A DNA stretch of 64,000 bases. It comes from CAIVVT01 sp963838205. GTDB taxonomy: Bacteria > Acidobacteriota > Terriglobia > Bryobacterales > Bryobacteraceae. Below the pieces are notes generated by a model that searched no databases, was not told the origin of the DNA, and saw nothing but the letters and a program-made list of their open reading frames with translations. The stretch spans positions 1-64,000 of the forward strand of contig CAWIQF010000009.1 in NCBI GenBank assembly GCA_963838205.1, written 5' to 3'. The position numbers were made by a program, and so were the translations under genes. Below, in pieces: positions 26,156 through 35,497 of this stretch (position 1 is its first letter; each line of letters begins with the position of its first letter).

Positions 26156-27040
26156 CTAACTGAGCGGCAGGCCGCATTCGCGCAGCACCGCATCGATGCG
26201 CTCGCGCGAGGCGTGTGAGGGCGGGACCATCGGCAGGCGGTAGACCGGCTGCAGCAATCCCATTCGCGCCAGCGCCCACTTCACGGGAATCGGATTGGAC
26301 TCGATGAAGTTCATTTCCATCAGCGGCAGCCACTGGCGCTGGAGTGCCCGCGCGTCGTCGAAGCGCCCGTCGACGCAAGCGTGCGCCAGCGCGGCCATCT
26401 GGGCGGGAATTTCGTTTGAGGCGACGCTGATGATGCCCTTGCCGCCCATGCCCGCGAGGGCCAGTGTAATAGCGTCGTCGCCCGAGAGCACGGTGAAATC
26501 CGGCGGCAGAGTCGCGCACAGGTTCGCCATCTGCGCGACGTTGCCGGACGCTTCCTTCACACCCACGATGTTGTCGATTCCGGCAAGCCGGCGCAGCGTC
26601 GCCGGCTCGACGTTCACACCCGTGCGTCCGGGCACGTTGTAGACCACGATGGGGAGTTTCACGGCGTTGGCGATCGCCAGGTAGTGCTGATAGAGGCCCT
26701 CCTGCGAGGGCTTGTTGTAGTACGGCGTGACGGAGAGGATGCCGTCCGCGCCGAGCGCCTCGAAACCGCGGGCCAGGGCCACGACTTCGCCGGTGTGGTA
26801 GCCTCCGGCGCCGGCCAGAACCGGCAATTTGCCCTTGGCCTCCTCGAGCACGATCTCGACCACGCGTAGGCGTTCTTCCTGTTCGAGCGTCGGGCTTTCC
26901 CCGGTGGTGCCGCATGGCACCAGGAAGTGAACGCCCGCTTCGATCTGCCGCCGCACCAGCCGGCGGATGGCCTCTTCGTCGAGCGAGAGGTCCGGCCGGA
27001 ACGCTGTGACCAGCGCTGTCCCGCATCCTTGCAAGCGCAC
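26156..27040 (-). CDS. dapA: 4-hydroxy-tetrahydrodipicolinate synthase
   Basis: Condenses pyruvate and aspartate semialdehyde, the first committed step to lysine and diaminopimelate. The TIM barrel shows the active-site motifs CGTTGESPTL, TPYYNKPSQEG with the catalytic tyrosine, VYNVPGRTGV and the Schiff-base lysine in VGVKEASGN. The GTG at 27040 is chosen because AAGGAG lies seven bases upstream, within the end of dapB, and gives the usual length (294 residues). An earlier in-frame ATG (27091) would overlap dapB by 46 bases. Confidence 0.95.
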   Translation of the reverse strand: MRLQGCGTALVTAFRPDLSLDEEAIRRLVRRQIEAGVHFLVPCGTTGESPTLEQEERLRVVEIVLEEAKGKLPVLAGAGGYHTGEVVALARGFEALGADGILSVTPYYNKPSQEGLYQHYLAIANAVKLPIVVYNVPGRTGVNVEPATLRRLAGIDNIVGVKEASGNVAQMANLCATLPPDFTVLSGDDAITLALAGMGGKGIISVASNEIPAQMAALAHACVDGRFDDARALQRQWLPLMEMNFIESNPIPVKWALARMGLLQPVYRLPMVPPSHASRERIDAVLRECGLPLS

Positions 27041-27044
27041 GTGC

Positions 27045-27746
27045 TTACTCCTTGCCCTCTGCAAACAGGATCGAGCCGAATTCGAACACACCTTTGCGCC
27101 CCGGCAGCCTCCGCGCCGCCTCGAGCGCCCCGCGCGCGAACCCTTCGCGATTACGGGCGACGTGACGCAGCGTCAGCGTGTCGGCCGCCGAATCGAAGCC
27201 GATCTCGTGCGTGCCCGGGTGTGTGCCCGCGCGGTTTGAGGAGGTGTCGATACGCCTATCGTAGCCCGCTTCCCGCATGTCTTCCACCAGCCGCAGCAGC
27301 GTGCCCGACGGCGCGTCCTGCTTGGCGCTGTGATGGATCTCCCAGCCCCAGGCCTCGTAGCCTGGATGGCCCTCGATCCAGCGCGCCGCTTCGCGGACCA
27401 CGCGGCGGAAAATGTTCACGCCGATAGAGAAATTGGCGCTGTAGATCAGCGTCCCGCCGCGCTCGTCGAACGCCGCCCGCACGCGTTCGAGTTCGCCGTA
27501 CCAGCCCGTCGTTCCGCACACCACCGGCACGTCCAACGCCGCCAGCCGCAGCAGATTCTCCACCGCGACATGCGGCGTGCTGAATTCGATCGCCACGTCG
27601 ATCGGCGCGAAATTTTCTTTCGTCAGGCCCGCGCCCGCGACGTTGTTATATTCGTCCAGGATCAGCGCGGCCTCGAAGCCGAACTCGGGCGCCAGACGCT
27701 CTAGCATCCGGCCCATTTTGCCGTAGCCGACCAGTGCCAGTTTCAT
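27045..27746 (-). CDS. dapB: 4-hydroxy-tetrahydrodipicolinate reductase
   Basis: Reduces the DapA product with NAD(P)H. The N-terminal Rossmann motif GYGKMGRM, the conserved VCGTTGW, ANFSIGVNIF and the catalytic EIHHSAKQDAPSGTLL motif with its His-His-x-x-Lys are all present. At 233 residues it is shorter than E. coli DapB (273), the usual size for the compact forms. Its ATG overlaps the lysC stop (ATGA), and dapA starts four bases after its stop, so the genes are translationally coupled. Confidence 0.94.
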   Translation of the reverse strand: MKLALVGYGKMGRMLERLAPEFGFEAALILDEYNNVAGAGLTKENFAPIDVAIEFSTPHVAVENLLRLAALDVPVVCGTTGWYGELERVRAAFDERGGTLIYSANFSIGVNIFRRVVREAARWIEGHPGYEAWGWEIHHSAKQDAPSGTLLRLVEDMREAGYDRRIDTSSNRAGTHPGTHEIGFDSAADTLTLRHVARNREGFARGALEAARRLPGRKGVFEFGSILFAEGKE

Positions 27747-29116
27747 GTTTCAAACACCTGCGGGTCCAGCTCGGAAAAGAACTCCACGTGCAGGGCCCCG
27801 ACGGCGCGGGCCAAGTCATCTTCGTTTACCACGACGCTGATGTTCAGCCGCGACGCACCCTGCGAGATCATGCGAATATTGATGTCGCGCAACGCGGCGA
27901 AGATGCGCGCTCCAATGCCGGGCGTCTCGCTAAGGGCCTCGCCCACCAGGCAGACGACCGCCTGTTGCGGCGTCACCGTGACCTCCGCGATCTTCGACAA
28001 CTCAGCCTCGATCTCCTTGAGCGCCTGCGTCTGGTCGATCGTCAGCGAAACGCTGACTTCGGTCGTGGCCACCATATCCACCGGCGTTCGATAGCGGTCG
28101 AAGACCTCAAAAATGCGCCGCAGAAAGCCGTATGCCATCAGCATCCGCAGGCTGCGAATGTTGACCACCGTGATGCCGCGCTTGCAGGAGATCGATTTCA
28201 CCGGGTTGGTGGAATGCACAATCCCGGAAACGATCAAGGTTCCTTCGACGTCCGGCTGCCGGGAATTGAGGATGCGGACGGGAATGTTTTTCTCAACCGC
28301 CGGAACGACGGTGGAAGGATGCAGCACCTTCGCGCCGAAGTAGGCGAGTTCGGCGGCCTCGTTGAACGAGATCGTTTTCAAGCGGTGACCGCCGGGGACG
28401 ATGCGCGGATCGCACGTGAGCATGCCGTTGACGTCGGTCCAGATCTGGATTTCCGCGGCGCCGATGCCCGCGCCCGCAATGGCGGCCGAGAAATCGGATC
28501 CGCCGCGGCCGAGCGTCGTCGCCACGCCGTCGGCCGTGGCGCCGATGAAGCCGCCCATGACGACCACGCTGCCGTCGAGCAATGGAGCGACGCGGTCGTG
28601 GAAGCGGGCGTAGGTTCGGCCGTACAACGGCAGCGCCTGCGTGTGCCGGCCATCGGTCACCAGGATCTGCCGGGCCTCGACGTGGGTTGCTGGCAGGCCC
28701 AAGCTTTGAAAAATCATCGCGATCAGTGCGCTGGAGAGCCGTTCGCCGTAACTCAGCGTTTCATCCCACAGGCGCGGCGTGACGGCGCCGGCATCGGCGA
28801 TGGAGGCCAGGGTTTTTTCGAGATCGGAAAATTCGCGCTCGAACAGCGCGTCCATTTCCGAGTGCCGCGACGAAGGAAGAATCGATCCCGCCTCGCGCCG
28901 GTGAAAGGCCTCCAACTCCTCGGCATCCCGATGCGCGGCGTCGAGGTTGCCCGCGGCCGCCTTGTCGGCCGCCGCCAGCAGGCGGTTGGTCGTCTTGCCC
29001 ATGGCCGACACGACCACCAGCGGACGCTGGCTCTCCCGCGCCTGGACAATGCCCGCGACTCGCCGGATGGCGGCGGCCGATTCAACCGACGTGCCGCCGA
29101 ACTTCATCACGATCAT
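27743..29116 (-). CDS. lysC: Aspartate kinase (LysC/ThrA kinase type) with ACT domains
   Basis: Phosphorylates aspartate, the entry step to lysine, threonine and methionine. The kinase domain starts IVMKFGGTSVES and contains GGFIGATADGVATTLGRGGS, then DFSAA. The C-terminal part (about 300-457) holds two ACT domains (GITVVNIRSLRML; VCLVGEALSETPGIGARIFA), the site of feedback control. At 457 residues it belongs to the longer monofunctional class. The ATG at 29116 overlaps the asd stop (ATGA), and its own stop overlaps the dapB start. An upstream extension to 29230 would run into asd and is rejected. Confidence 0.94.
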   Translation of the reverse strand: MIVMKFGGTSVESAAAIRRVAGIVQARESQRPLVVVSAMGKTTNRLLAAADKAAAGNLDAAHRDAEELEAFHRREAGSILPSSRHSEMDALFEREFSDLEKTLASIADAGAVTPRLWDETLSYGERLSSALIAMIFQSLGLPATHVEARQILVTDGRHTQALPLYGRTYARFHDRVAPLLDGSVVVMGGFIGATADGVATTLGRGGSDFSAAIAGAGIGAAEIQIWTDVNGMLTCDPRIVPGGHRLKTISFNEAAELAYFGAKVLHPSTVVPAVEKNIPVRILNSRQPDVEGTLIVSGIVHSTNPVKSISCKRGITVVNIRSLRMLMAYGFLRRIFEVFDRYRTPVDMVATTEVSVSLTIDQTQALKEIEAELSKIAEVTVTPQQAVVCLVGEALSETPGIGARIFAALRDINIRMISQGASRLNISVVVNEDDLARAVGALHVEFFSELDPQVFET

Positions 29117-30168
29117 CGCTGGATCAGGCCCTCCTCGCGCATCAGCTCCGCGTTCAGCACTGCCGCGCCGGCCGCGCCGCGAATCGTATTGTGACCCATG
29201 CAGACGAATTTCCAGCCCATCACCGGGCACTCGCGCAGACGGCCTACGGTGACCGTCATGCCGTTACCCCGCATGGCGTCGCGCCGCGGCTGCGGGCGAT
29301 TCTCCTCGTCCAAATACAGCACCGCCGGTATCGGCGCGCTGGGGCAGCCGCGCTGCTGAGGGAGCGGGTTAAATGCGCGGTAGGCCGCCAGCAGCTCTTC
29401 GCGCGTGACCTGCTTCTCCAACGTGACCGAGACTGTCACCGTGTGGCCGTCCACAACGGGAACGCGGTTGCAGTGCGCGCTCACGCGCGCCGCCAGCGGC
29501 TCGATGTGGTCGCCGGCGAAACGGCCCAGGATCTTCTGCGTCTCTTGCTGCATCTTTTCTTCTTCGCCGCCGATGTACGGGATCACGTTGCCCACGATGT
29601 CCATCGACGGCACGCCCGGATAGCCCGCGCCCGAGATCGCCTGCAGCGTCGTCGCCACGACCGCGCGGATGCCGAAGGGCTCGAGCGGTGCCAGCCCCAT
29701 CACGAGCGCCACCGTGGAGCAATTGGGGTTGGTGACGATCTGGCCTTTCCAGCCGCGCCGCGCCTTCTGCGCGCTCAGCAGGGCCAGGTGGCTGGCGTTA
29801 ATCTCCGGCACCAGCAGCGGCACGTCGCTCTCCATGCGGTGATTCCGGGAATTGGAGACTACGGTGTGTCCGGCCTCGGCGAAGGCGCGTTCAATCTCCG
29901 TCGCCACGCCCGCGTCCATAGCTGAAAAGACGAGCTCCGGCGGCTGCGTTTCGGGCCGGCATTCGGCGACAGTGAGGGCCGCTACGGCCGCGGGCATCGA
30001 GCCTTCCAGCCGCCAACTGGTGGCCTCGGCGTACTTTTTCCCGGCCGAGCGGTCGCTCGCTCCAACCCACACCAGCTCGAACCAGGGGTGGTTCTGCAAG
30101 AATTTCACGAAGTGCTGGCCCACCATCCCAGTGGCGCCAAGCACGCCAACCGGCGTCTTCTTGTCCAT
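29113..30168 (-). CDS. asd: Aspartate-semialdehyde dehydrogenase, archaeal/fungal-like type
   Basis: Reduces aspartyl phosphate to aspartate semialdehyde using NADPH. It begins with the Rossmann motif VGVLGATGMVGQHFVKFL and has the catalytic cysteine in TNPNCSTVAL and the catalytic histidine region RVSAHCNRVPVVDGHT. The sequence around SGAGYPGVPSMDIVGNVIPY and GGEEEKMQQET matches the archaeal/fungal branch rather than the E. coli type. At 351 residues the length is right. ATG at 30168 has AAGGA ten bases upstream; a TTG at 30186 is the alternative. It overlaps lysC by four bases. Confidence 0.93.
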   Translation of the reverse strand: MDKKTPVGVLGATGMVGQHFVKFLQNHPWFELVWVGASDRSAGKKYAEATSWRLEGSMPAAVAALTVAECRPETQPPELVFSAMDAGVATEIERAFAEAGHTVVSNSRNHRMESDVPLLVPEINASHLALLSAQKARRGWKGQIVTNPNCSTVALVMGLAPLEPFGIRAVVATTLQAISGAGYPGVPSMDIVGNVIPYIGGEEEKMQQETQKILGRFAGDHIEPLAARVSAHCNRVPVVDGHTVTVSVTLEKQVTREELLAAYRAFNPLPQQRGCPSAPIPAVLYLDEENRPQPRRDAMRGNGMTVTVGRLRECPVMGWKFVCMGHNTIRGAAGAAVLNAELMREEGLIQR

Positions 30169-30196
30169 CCCTGAATTGTCCTTCAATTTCTTCTTA

Positions 30197-31213
30197 TTAT
30201 TTTGCGCCGCCCGCCAGCAATTGGCGAACCAGGCGCGCGTAAACCTGCACCGCTTCGACCAGTTCGGCCTTCGGCACCCGCTCCTCGCTGGTATGAGCGA
30301 CGTGGATCGAGCCCGGCCCGATCAGGAACGGCTCGCCCCACTGGCCGCCAAAGGCGGGGATGTCGGTGGTGTAGGAAACCACGGTCGTTTCAAAGCCCGC
30401 GAGCGCGCCCAGACGGAGCGCGGGAATGCACAGCAGCTCGTTGGCCATGGCATCCGGTGCGGCCACCCGCTCGACGGCGGCGCGAATCGGATCGGGGTCT
30501 CCCACCAGCCGGAACATCAGGGCGGCCAGCGCCGCGTCGGGAATCACGTTGGGCGCGCGGCCGCCCGAAATCAGCCCGATATTCAACGTGCACGGTCCCA
30601 GCGTTTCATCGCGCGGGAGCGGAATCCGGCGCACTCTGGCCAGCGCGTCCAGCAGCTTCTCGATGGCCGACTCCCCCAGCTCCGGGTAGGCCGAATGGGC
30701 CATGCGGCCGCTGGCTGCCAGCTCGTAGCGCAGCGCGCCCTTAGAGCCCAGCGCCAGCCGATTGCCGGTGGGTTCGCCGTTGATCAGGTAGCGCGAGCCT
30801 ATCGGGTGGCGGCCGGCATGATAGGCTCCGGCGCTGTCCTTCTCTTCGCCAACCACGAACAGCAGCGCGAAATCGCGGACTCCTCCGGCCAGCAGCGACT
30901 CGGCGGCACAAATCATCGCCGCGGCGATGCCCTTGGCGTCGCACGCGCCGCGCCCCCAGATATGCGTCTCATCTTCATGCAGAGGAATGAAGGGCGGGAC
31001 AGTGTCGAGGTGGGTGGACAGAGTGACGGCCGGCTCGCCGAAGCGGGCCAGTACGTTGAACCGCTCCGGCGCCACTTCGATTTGCTCGGCGACGCCGCCG
31101 TATTGGCTCGCCAGTTTCTGCAGAAGCTGCAGCACACAGGCTCCGACAGCGGCTTCGTTGCCTGTTGTGGACTCGATGTCCACCAGCTTCCGGGTCAGGG
31201 CAAAAACTTCCAT
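30197..31213 (-). CDS. dapE: M20 family deacylase, probable succinyl-diaminopimelate desuccinylase
   Basis: A di-zinc M20 peptidase/deacylase. Metal and catalytic motifs are visible: STHLDTVPPF (His and Asp), GRGACDAKG (bridging Asp), VVGEEKDSAG (Glu-Glu) and a late His in HVAHTSEERV. The dimerisation domain lies at about 160-265. M20 family members include DapE, ArgE and others and are not separable by eye. The position as first gene of an operon with asd, lysC, dapB, dapA and the succinylase-type dapD argues for DapE, which removes the succinyl group. At 338 residues it is slightly shorter than E. coli DapE (375). Confidence 0.8.
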   Translation of the reverse strand: MEVFALTRKLVDIESTTGNEAAVGACVLQLLQKLASQYGGVAEQIEVAPERFNVLARFGEPAVTLSTHLDTVPPFIPLHEDETHIWGRGACDAKGIAAAMICAAESLLAGGVRDFALLFVVGEEKDSAGAYHAGRHPIGSRYLINGEPTGNRLALGSKGALRYELAASGRMAHSAYPELGESAIEKLLDALARVRRIPLPRDETLGPCTLNIGLISGGRAPNVIPDAALAALMFRLVGDPDPIRAAVERVAAPDAMANELLCIPALRLGALAGFETTVVSYTTDIPAFGGQWGEPFLIGPGSIHVAHTSEERVPKAELVEAVQVYARLVRQLLAGGAK

Positions 31214-31269
31214 TCAGGCGCTCTTTATGGCATCTCGATCGGTCTAAGGTACTCCGGCGGCCGGCCGCA

Positions 31270-32637
31270 CTAGAACCTCAGACCGTTCTCGGGAGACCAG
31301 TACAGGCCCGCGCTGGCGTAGGCGGAGGAAAATGAGGTCGTGGACGGCTTCGTCTCGTTAGCGTAATAGCCGCCGCCCGCGGTAAAGGCGAGTCCATGGA
31401 GGAATCGATAGGAAAAAGACAGCCCCGCATTATAGGCATCGTAGCTGGTCCCCGCTTGCGCCAGGCCGGTGAGGCGTGTCACTCCGCCGACCCCGGAGAC
31501 CGAGAGCCGGGATGTGAGCGTGCGGCTGAGAGAAGCTCCGCAGGATTCGCTTCGGCTGAGCAACAGCAGGTCGTTGCCCGGAACGATGCCGGAGTAGCAG
31601 AAGATCGCGAGCCCGCCGCGCTGAAAAGCGTGGCTGTAGTTTGCAGACCCTGAGAGGAATTTCTGGCTCACATTGTCGATGAAGTACACCTGCGGCACGC
31701 CCAGCAGCAGGGCGATGTCGGGAGGCAGCGTCAACGTCGCCAGGAATTGAGAATTCACAAAGCTCTCGCCGAAAGATCCGGCGATGGAATCGCGCGGTGA
31801 AATCCGGTATTGCGCGCCCACGGTTACGGATTGGATGTTCGTGTCCCCAATACTCTTGATGTAGTCGATCCGCGTATAAGAGTAGACGACGTTGGTGGAA
31901 AATCGCTGCGTCCAATAGGTGCTCAGGCTCACGTTGCCCGTGTACCCGTTGGAGTCGCTGAAGGAACTGCCCTCACGCCGCGCGAAGAACGCCGATGCGC
32001 CAAAGCTCACCATGGTCCGTCTAGTGAGCAAAACGCCAAGGCTTCCGGAGCTGTTCGAGAAATACGTCATCTGGTTGGAGGACTGGGTGTCCACGAGATT
32101 GTTCTGCAACGGGTTGGTCGTGCTGGCGCCTGGGGGAACCGTGGCCCCGCTCGTCGAGCCGCCGCCGGCGACTCCGATGGACCCAAACACGCCATTGGCC
32201 GAAGATGGCAGTCCCCAGGACGTGAGTCCGAATCCGCCGGCCGAGGCTCCGGCAAACTCCTCGAAATCCAAGGTGAGCCGTCTGGATAATAAGGTACCTA
32301 CCGACAGACTCACCACATTGGAAGGGAGCCAGCCATTCTGAGCTTCCCCATTACCGAAATAGCGGTAACCAGAGCCGCTGTAGCCGAGCGTGAAAGTCGT
32401 CCGTCTGAATGATTTCATCATCGAGACGCCACCGCTCAAGCCGATCGATCTGCCAACCGAAGCGGACGCGCCTTCAGGCGAGTTGACGTCCGTGTAGTAG
32501 CTGCCCGTGACCGCCAGCCAGGGCTGAATGGAGTTGACTACCGACTGCAGGCCGTCGGATGTGCGCGGGTCCCTCAGTTGTGCCGGGACGGACGATCCGG
32601 CAAGCGCAAGAATGACGATGGCGCGGCTGATTCCCAT
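31270..32637 (-). CDS. Predicted outer-membrane beta-barrel protein
   Basis: No named family recognised. From Met at 32637 there is a signal peptide (MGISRAIVILALAGSSVPAQ) and then about 430 residues dominated by alternating hydrophobic/polar strands rich in Gly, Ser, Thr and Tyr, ending LYWSPENGLRF with a terminal Phe, as barrel-assembled outer-membrane proteins do. Two low-complexity Gly/Ser/Thr loops lie around 140-190. An upstream in-frame start at 32670 would place extra polar residues before the signal peptide. The gene stands between the dap operon and an RraA-like gene on the same strand. The function is unknown; a porin-like or structural role is possible. Confidence 0.7.
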   Translation of the reverse strand: MGISRAIVILALAGSSVPAQLRDPRTSDGLQSVVNSIQPWLAVTGSYYTDVNSPEGASASVGRSIGLSGGVSMMKSFRRTTFTLGYSGSGYRYFGNGEAQNGWLPSNVVSLSVGTLLSRRLTLDFEEFAGASAGGFGLTSWGLPSSANGVFGSIGVAGGGSTSGATVPPGASTTNPLQNNLVDTQSSNQMTYFSNSSGSLGVLLTRRTMVSFGASAFFARREGSSFSDSNGYTGNVSLSTYWTQRFSTNVVYSYTRIDYIKSIGDTNIQSVTVGAQYRISPRDSIAGSFGESFVNSQFLATLTLPPDIALLLGVPQVYFIDNVSQKFLSGSANYSHAFQRGGLAIFCYSGIVPGNDLLLLSRSESCGASLSRTLTSRLSVSGVGGVTRLTGLAQAGTSYDAYNAGLSFSYRFLHGLAFTAGGGYYANETKPSTTSFSSAYASAGLYWSPENGLRF

Positions 32638-32721
32638 GGGAATTCCAGAGTACCGCGAATTCTCGCGCAATGGACCGGCGATCGTGGCCCGGCCGCGGCC
32701 CGCTTGTCGATCTCGAGAAAT

Positions 32722-33648
32722 TTACAGGTCCCCGTGTTTGCCCTTGGCCCCGAGCCGGACCTTCGACCCCTTCCCCTCGCAGTACGCGTTAAACTCTTCG
32801 ATCATCTTAGGAGTCCACTCCGTGTCGATTTCGCCCGGCGTGTATTTCCGTTCACGCAACATTTTGTGGCCCCATTCATCGACCATGTGCGTACGCTCGG
32901 CCTCGTTGGCCACCTTCTCGGCAACCTGCGGCGGGATGAAGGTGACGCCCTCGGGATCGCTCACCACGACATCGCCCGGCAGCACCGTCACGCCGCCGAT
33001 GCGGATCGGAACGTTGATGCCCGCCAGCGTCGTGTTGCGCAGCGCCGAGGGATGGAAACCGCGGGCGAAGATTTGAAAACCCTCGATTTCCTGGTTGCCG
33101 CTCACGTCGCGAATGGAGCCGTCCACCACCAGCCCCGTCCCGGTCTTGGTCATGATCGACGTGCCCAGGTTATCGCCGATGATCGTGCCGTCCTCGATCT
33201 TGCCGAACAGGTCCACCACCATCACATCGCGCTTCACCAGCGTGTCGATGACCCAGGAGTTCTGCCCGCGGCTCACCCGGCCTTCCTTCTTCCCGTTGGC
33301 GTTGATGTAATCGTTGAAGTCCTTGCGCAATGGGACGAACACCGCCGTGACCGCGCGGCCCACCATCCGCGGCCCGCCCACCTTCACGTTCACGGTCTTG
33401 AAGTTGCCCTCGAACTGCAGCGGATAACCGGCTCCGCGCAGCGTCCCCCACGCCTCCTCGGCGTCCACCGTCGCCAGCCGGTCGAGCAATTCGTCGGAGA
33501 CTTTCGGGCGTCCGTCGGGGAATCGCTCGCCCTTCCACTCGCTGGTGATGGCGAGCAACTGATCTTTTGTAAACATGCCCAACTGCGCCAGCGCCGGCAG
33601 TGCGATCAGCGCGGTCAGGATTCCCAATTGAATGACTCTGCGTTTCAT
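32722..33648 (-). CDS. RraA/HMG-aldolase-fold protein with signal peptide
   Basis: The core (about 55-255) has the RraA/4-hydroxy-4-methyl-2-oxoglutarate aldolase fold, with motifs AVTAVF, IIGDNLGTSIM, LVVDGSIRDV and GDVVVSDPEGVTFIPP. Family enzymes cleave HMG or decarboxylate oxaloacetate; RraA itself inhibits RNase E. Unusually for this cytoplasmic family it starts with a clear signal peptide (MKRRVIQLGILTALIALPAL, cut after ALA-Q), so it should be exported. A C-terminal extension (about 260-308) is charged and ends KGKHGDL. A lactate permease gene is 60 bases upstream on the same strand, which hints at a joint role in organic acid use (inference). Confidence 0.8.
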   Translation of the reverse strand: MKRRVIQLGILTALIALPALAQLGMFTKDQLLAITSEWKGERFPDGRPKVSDELLDRLATVDAEEAWGTLRGAGYPLQFEGNFKTVNVKVGGPRMVGRAVTAVFVPLRKDFNDYINANGKKEGRVSRGQNSWVIDTLVKRDVMVVDLFGKIEDGTIIGDNLGTSIMTKTGTGLVVDGSIRDVSGNQEIEGFQIFARGFHPSALRNTTLAGINVPIRIGGVTVLPGDVVVSDPEGVTFIPPQVAEKVANEAERTHMVDEWGHKMLRERKYTPGEIDTEWTPKMIEEFNAYCEGKGSKVRLGAKGKHGDL

Positions 33649-33708
33649 CGATGCAATTTCTCCTTAGTCGCTGCGATGTCTCGTGAGAGCGCGCACCGCG
33701 GCGCGTTG

Positions 33709-35355
33709 CTACCACCATTTATGCCCGTTCGGCACCCATCCCGGCGCCGCATAGGCGAAAAACATTACGATCAGGCCTATCAACAGCGCCAGCGCGATGC
33801 TGTGCTTCAGAACGGCCCGGAATACGTCGCCCTCTTTTCCTTCCAGCCCCGTCGCGACGCAGGCCACGATGATCGACTGCGCGCCGATCATCTTGCCCAT
33901 CACGCCCCCGGCCGTGTTGGCCGCCGCCATCAGCACCGGATTCAGTCCCAGCTTGTTGGCCGTAATCACCTGCAGGCTCCCGAACAGCGCGTTTGATCCG
34001 GCGTCCGTCCCGCTCATCGCCGTCCCCAGCCATCCGATCAGCGTGCCGAAAAGCGGGTAGAACCACCCCGTGTTCGTCAGCGCCAGCCCCAGGATCGCGT
34101 CCATCCCGCAGTAGCGCGTCACGAATCCCAGCGAGATCATGGCCGAGATCGCCAGCAGGCTGTAGCGCAGCCGCCAGTTGGTCCGGCCGAAGACCCGCAG
34201 TGTCCTGCCGAACGACAGCCCCAGAATCGGTCCGGCCAACAGCCCGGCCAGGAACGTGCCCGTGCCGATCGTGGACAGCCAGGCCAGTTCCATGATGGCG
34301 GGTTCCGCATGGTTTTTAGCGACCACCGGCGGAGTGCGCAGTACCATCTGGTGCAATCCGGGCACGGGCGCCTTGTAGTCCGTGCTCTCCAGCAAGTGCT
34401 TCACGGGCGGGAGTCCCCACACGACGACGAACACGGCCAGCAGCATGAACGGCGACCAGGCGTGCAGCACCTGCCGCATCGTGTGCCGGCTCCGGGCCAG
34501 CTCCGCCACCGGCGGATCCTCGGGATAGCGCCAGATCGGCTTCGGTTGCCAGAATCGGAAAAACACCGCGCACAGCAATAGCGTGAACATGCCGCCGATC
34601 ACGTTCACCAGTGTTCCATCGATGTAGTTCGACCAGAATAACTGCACTCCCGCAAACGCAATGCCACACACCGCCAGGCCCGGCCACACCCGCAGCGTGT
34701 TGCGCCATCCCGTCATGGTCCGGACGAGCCATAGCGGCAGGATCAGCGCCGTGATTGAAACGATACGGCCTGTCATGGCCGCCAGGTCGGGCTCGGCCAG
34801 GCCAGTCACCGCCACCAGTGTCCGCACCGGATTGCCCATCCCGCCGAACGCCACCGGCGCCGTGTTCGCCAGCAGGCACATCACCGCCGTCTCAAACGGC
34901 TTGAAACCCAGGCCGATCATCATCGCCCCGCACACCGCCACCGGCGCGCCGCCGCCCCCCGCGCCTTCCAGCACCGCCCCGAATGCCAGCGCGATCAGCA
35001 GCGCCTGCAGCCGCCGGTCGTCCGTGATCCCTCCGATCGACGCCTTGATCGTCTCGAAATGCCCGCTCTCCACCGTCAGGTCGTAGACAAAAACGGCCGC
35101 CACCAGGATCCATCCAATGCGGATCGCGGCATAAACGAACCCGTGACCCACCGCCGCCGCCAGCATCAGAGCGGGCATCCGGAACACCGCCAGCGCCAGC
35201 ACCGCGCCGCACGCGAACGCCCACACCGCCGCCCAGTGCGCCGCCAGCCGGCGCACCGCCAGCAGATAAAACATTAGCGTTACCGGCAACGCCGCCACGG
35301 CCGTCGAGAGCACGGCGTTACCCAGCGGATTGTAATTCTGAGTCCAAACTTGCAC
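33709..35355 (-). CDS. lctP: L-lactate permease family transporter
   Basis: Inner-membrane proton-coupled lactate/glycolate transporter (LctP/LldP family). It has about 13-14 hydrophobic segments over 548 residues. Family patterns include FGAVLEGAGGGGAPVAVCGA, TAPVAFGGMGNPV, GWLGTAMSGTDAGSNALFGS and TAGGVMGKMIGAQSIIVA. The start is GTG at 35355. It is divergent from the LOG gene (142 bases apart) and precedes the RraA-like gene, probably in one transcript. The length matches E. coli LldP (551). Confidence 0.92.
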   Translation of the reverse strand: MQVWTQNYNPLGNAVLSTAVAALPVTLMFYLLAVRRLAAHWAAVWAFACGAVLALAVFRMPALMLAAAVGHGFVYAAIRIGWILVAAVFVYDLTVESGHFETIKASIGGITDDRRLQALLIALAFGAVLEGAGGGGAPVAVCGAMMIGLGFKPFETAVMCLLANTAPVAFGGMGNPVRTLVAVTGLAEPDLAAMTGRIVSITALILPLWLVRTMTGWRNTLRVWPGLAVCGIAFAGVQLFWSNYIDGTLVNVIGGMFTLLLCAVFFRFWQPKPIWRYPEDPPVAELARSRHTMRQVLHAWSPFMLLAVFVVVWGLPPVKHLLESTDYKAPVPGLHQMVLRTPPVVAKNHAEPAIMELAWLSTIGTGTFLAGLLAGPILGLSFGRTLRVFGRTNWRLRYSLLAISAMISLGFVTRYCGMDAILGLALTNTGWFYPLFGTLIGWLGTAMSGTDAGSNALFGSLQVITANKLGLNPVLMAAANTAGGVMGKMIGAQSIIVACVATGLEGKEGDVFRAVLKHSIALALLIGLIVMFFAYAAPGWVPNGHKWW

Positions 35356-35497
35356 GAATGAAGCCCAGCCCTGGCGAAAGCAGGCATCCTATCACACCGG
35401 CGCCCGCGGCCCGCTTCAGTACGCGCTATTCGCGGCGCGCCAGCGCTGCGCACTGCACTCGGGCCCGGCCCCGGTCTCCTACAATGCGGGGAGAGCC

